Shown: one piece after another, positions 62,502 through 64,000 of the stretch
How the letters are laid out: each line of letters starts with the position of its first letter
Position numbering within the stretch: the stretch's first letter is position 1
Origin: Halorientalis salina
GTDB taxonomy: Archaea; Halobacteriota; Halobacteria; Halobacteriales; Haloarculaceae
Reading direction: 5' to 3'
Length of the DNA stretch: 64,000 nucleotides
NCBI RefSeq assembly: GCF_005049285.1
Contig: NZ_SOSC01000001.1
Coordinates: forward strand, 620,001-684,000
Notes under the pieces: model-generated
What the model saw: the letters and a program-made list of their open reading frames with translations, nothing else
Databases searched by the model: none
What the model was told of the DNA's origin: nothing
Position numbers and translations under genes: made by a program

Positions 62502-63145
62502 CCGACTCAGCAAACGTCCAGTCACTCGTCGACGAGTTGGAAGCACAGGCAACACAGGAGAAAGCAGACGCCGAGACGCCCGAAATCGGGATCATCATGG
62601 GGTCGGATTCGGACCTCGACGTGATGGCCGGGTCCGAGACCGGTCGGCCCGGAGCCTACGACGTGCTGACCGAGGAGTTGGGCTTCGAGGAGCAGACGGA
62701 TTACGACGATCCGCCCGAGTCCCGCTTTACCTTCGAGACGTTCGTTGTCTCGGCCCACCGGACGCCCGGCCTGATGTACACGTACGCGGAGACGGCCGCC
62801 GACCGCGGTCTCGACGTCATCATCGCCGGCGCGGGCGGAAAATCGGCGGATCTGCCGAACATGACCGCCTCCATCGCGTACCCGCTCCCGGTCATCGGCG
62901 TCCCCGTCCAGGAGAAGTCGCTCCCGTCGGTCATCGGGATGCCACAGGGTGCACCCATCGTGGCCGTCGACGCGGGCAAGTCCTTCAACGCGGCGCTGTC
63001 GGCGGTCCAGATCCTGGCCCGCCAGCACGACGACCTGCGCGAGCGCCTGGTCGACTATCACGAGGGACTGCAGGACGACGTGGGCACCGTCTCGCGTGAC
63101 CTCCACGAACTGGGGACGCCCGGTTTCAGATCCCAACAGGACTAA
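62498..63145 (+). CDS. purE: N5-CAIR mutase (PurE class I)
   Basis: 215 residues. IIMGSDSDLDVM, VSAHRTPGLM and IIAGAGGKSADLPNMTAS mark it. It is longer than bacterial PurE by an N-terminal extension of about 25 residues and an insertion after the first helix, which I believe haloarchaeal forms share. It converts N5-CAIR to CAIR. Overlaps purK. Confidence 0.95.
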   Translation: MTDSANVQSLVDELEAQATQEKADAETPEIGIIMGSDSDLDVMAGSETGRPGAYDVLTEELGFEEQTDYDDPPESRFTFETFVVSAHRTPGLMYTYAETAADRGLDVIIAGAGGKSADLPNMTASIAYPLPVIGVPVQEKSLPSVIGMPQGAPIVAVDAGKSFNAALSAVQILARQHDDLRERLVDYHEGLQDDVGTVSRDLHELGTPGFRSQQD

Positions 63146-63323
63146 CGGACCGATTCACGGCGATCCGTCTTTTGTATCGTCGGTTCCCACGGCTCGACGG
63201 GCGGAAACGTCCGACGTTGTATTGTGTGACGAGACTCGGCGGAGCGGAGTCCCCGTCGACGATCGGCAGTGGTAGTCGTTGACACACGACAAACTTTAAT
63301 AACAGATAGAATGACTGTTCAGT

Positions 63324-64000
63324 ATGTATCGACTTGCAAATCGACGAGTAGCTGGTGTCGTGTTGATGAGCTTGTTGCTCGTGTTGGCCGGCTGTAACGG
63401 TGGCGGCCAGACAACCGAAACGACGGCGGAGACGACTGGAACGGCGGCGGAGACGACAGACGGTGAAATGGAGACGGCGGACGGGGACGAGGGTGACGTC
63501 CAGGAGCCAGAACTCGGTTCGTACGAGTTCACGGAGGGCGAGTCGTACACGTACACCGAGACGCTTCTGGGGACACCGGTCCAGAAGACGTGGTCCGTCG
63601 TTTCGGTGGACGGTGACAACGTGACCGTGACCGTCACCTCGAGCGGGCCGACCGAGAACGCGACGGTTACCGCGAGTCAGGACTCCATCGTCGATCGAAT
63701 GTCGCAGGAATCGATCGGCGAGAATTTCGGGGCGGCTCGGCTTCCGCTCGCGATCGTCAGCATGGGCGATACGTCCAGCGAGGATTTCACTATCGAAAGC
63801 GATGCGCTCGGGGCGAGCGGGTCCCAACTCGAGTGGGAGACTGCTACGGTATCGCCACAGGGAGGCGATAGCGTCGCCGGGGTCGAGTGTTCCGCCTTCG
63901 AAGTCGATGCGGACGACACGGACGAGCGATACGACTTCTGTATCGCAGAGGACTACCCGTTTGCAGTGTCGTTTAGCTACGAGCAGGGCGGACAAACGGC
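63324..64000 (+). CDS. Lipoprotein, function unknown (3' end cut by window)
   Basis: At least 225 residues. MYRLANRRVAGVVLMSLLLV leads to a lipobox ending at Cys24, followed by a Thr/Glu-rich linker and a beta-rich domain with sequons (NVT, NAT). It continues beyond the window. No family recognised. Confidence 0.78.
   Translation, partial: MYRLANRRVAGVVLMSLLLVLAGCNGGGQTTETTAETTGTAAETTDGEMETADGDEGDVQEPELGSYEFTEGESYTYTETLLGTPVQKTWSVVSVDGDNVTVTVTSSGPTENATVTASQDSIVDRMSQESIGENFGAARLPLAIVSMGDTSSEDFTIESDALGASGSQLEWETATVSPQGGDSVAGVECSAFEVDADDTDERYDFCIAEDYPFAVSFSYEQGGQT

Overview
The window is haloarchaeal chromosome. The evidence is a high-GC coding strategy, strongly acidic proteins, archaeal genes (CetZ, RibL, KEOPS Pcc1, eS1, archaeal GHMP shikimate kinase, JAMM protease, HalX response regulator), Tat lipoprotein signals and TATA boxes about 25-30 nt before start codons with almost no leader. 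The genus cannot be fixed from sequence alone; gene content would fit Haloarculaceae or a relative. There is no rRNA, no CRISPR array and one tRNA (Ala, GGC).

Layout. 1-16.3 kb: TAXI-type TRAP transporter (cut by the left edge), two SDR oxidoreductases, an MBL-fold/HAD pair, an orphan DNA methyltransferase that may be the CTAG enzyme Zim, a HalX response regulator, an F420-type LLM oxidoreductase, a class III CoA-transferase, a large secreted repeat protein (11.6-14.65 kb) and an acyl-CoA dehydrogenase. 16.4-25.2 kb: UspA, a CetZ paralogue, an unexplained structured intergenic element, Sir2, cupin, small redox proteins, acyl-CoA synthetase, an unlisted 43-residue zinc-ribbon protein and an ABC exporter. 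25.3-32.7 kb: conserved haloarchaeal genes interrupted by decayed or mobile DNA. It includes an AT-rich stretch with inverted and direct repeats and a two-TM microprotein, archaeal shikimate kinase plus chorismate mutase, a VapBC-like pair bounded by a duplicated chorismate mutase 3' end, an FNT channel facing a beta-carbonic anhydrase, a long hairpin and tRNA-Ala. 32.9-38.4 kb: five overlapping pilin-like membrane proteins and a divergent sixth, most sharing an RGQ motif just before the N-terminal hydrophobic segment. 38.5-42.9 kb: the information-processing operon uS15 - degenerate RecJ - Pcc1 - eS1, then halocyanin and PssA. 43-57.8 kb: coiled-coil/HEAT protein, D-lactate dehydrogenase-like flavo-iron-sulfur protein, a low-complexity P/Q/G protein, a secreted PLD nuclease with lamin-tail-like domain, a decayed DGC-domain gene, an S1-DHH nuclease, JAMM protease, FAD synthase RibL and a DUF389 membrane protein. 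57.8-64 kb: RibH/aminotransferase, Agl23-like membrane protein, PurK-PurE and a lipoprotein cut by the right edge.

Most unusual items: (1) the secreted protein at 11609-14650, with about eleven 23-residue Q/A/G repeats resembling amyloid or beta-solenoid units, six beta-type repeats and a TPTETPEPED stalk; (2) the VapBC cassette inserted at the 3' end of the chorismate mutase gene, leaving a 22-bp direct repeat and a synonymously recoded gene end; (3) the RGQ pilin-like cluster without an adjacent ATPase; (4) three strongly structured non-coding stretches (18.35-18.59, 31.87-31.95 and 38.5-38.7 kb). All functional statements are from reading motifs; no database search was run.
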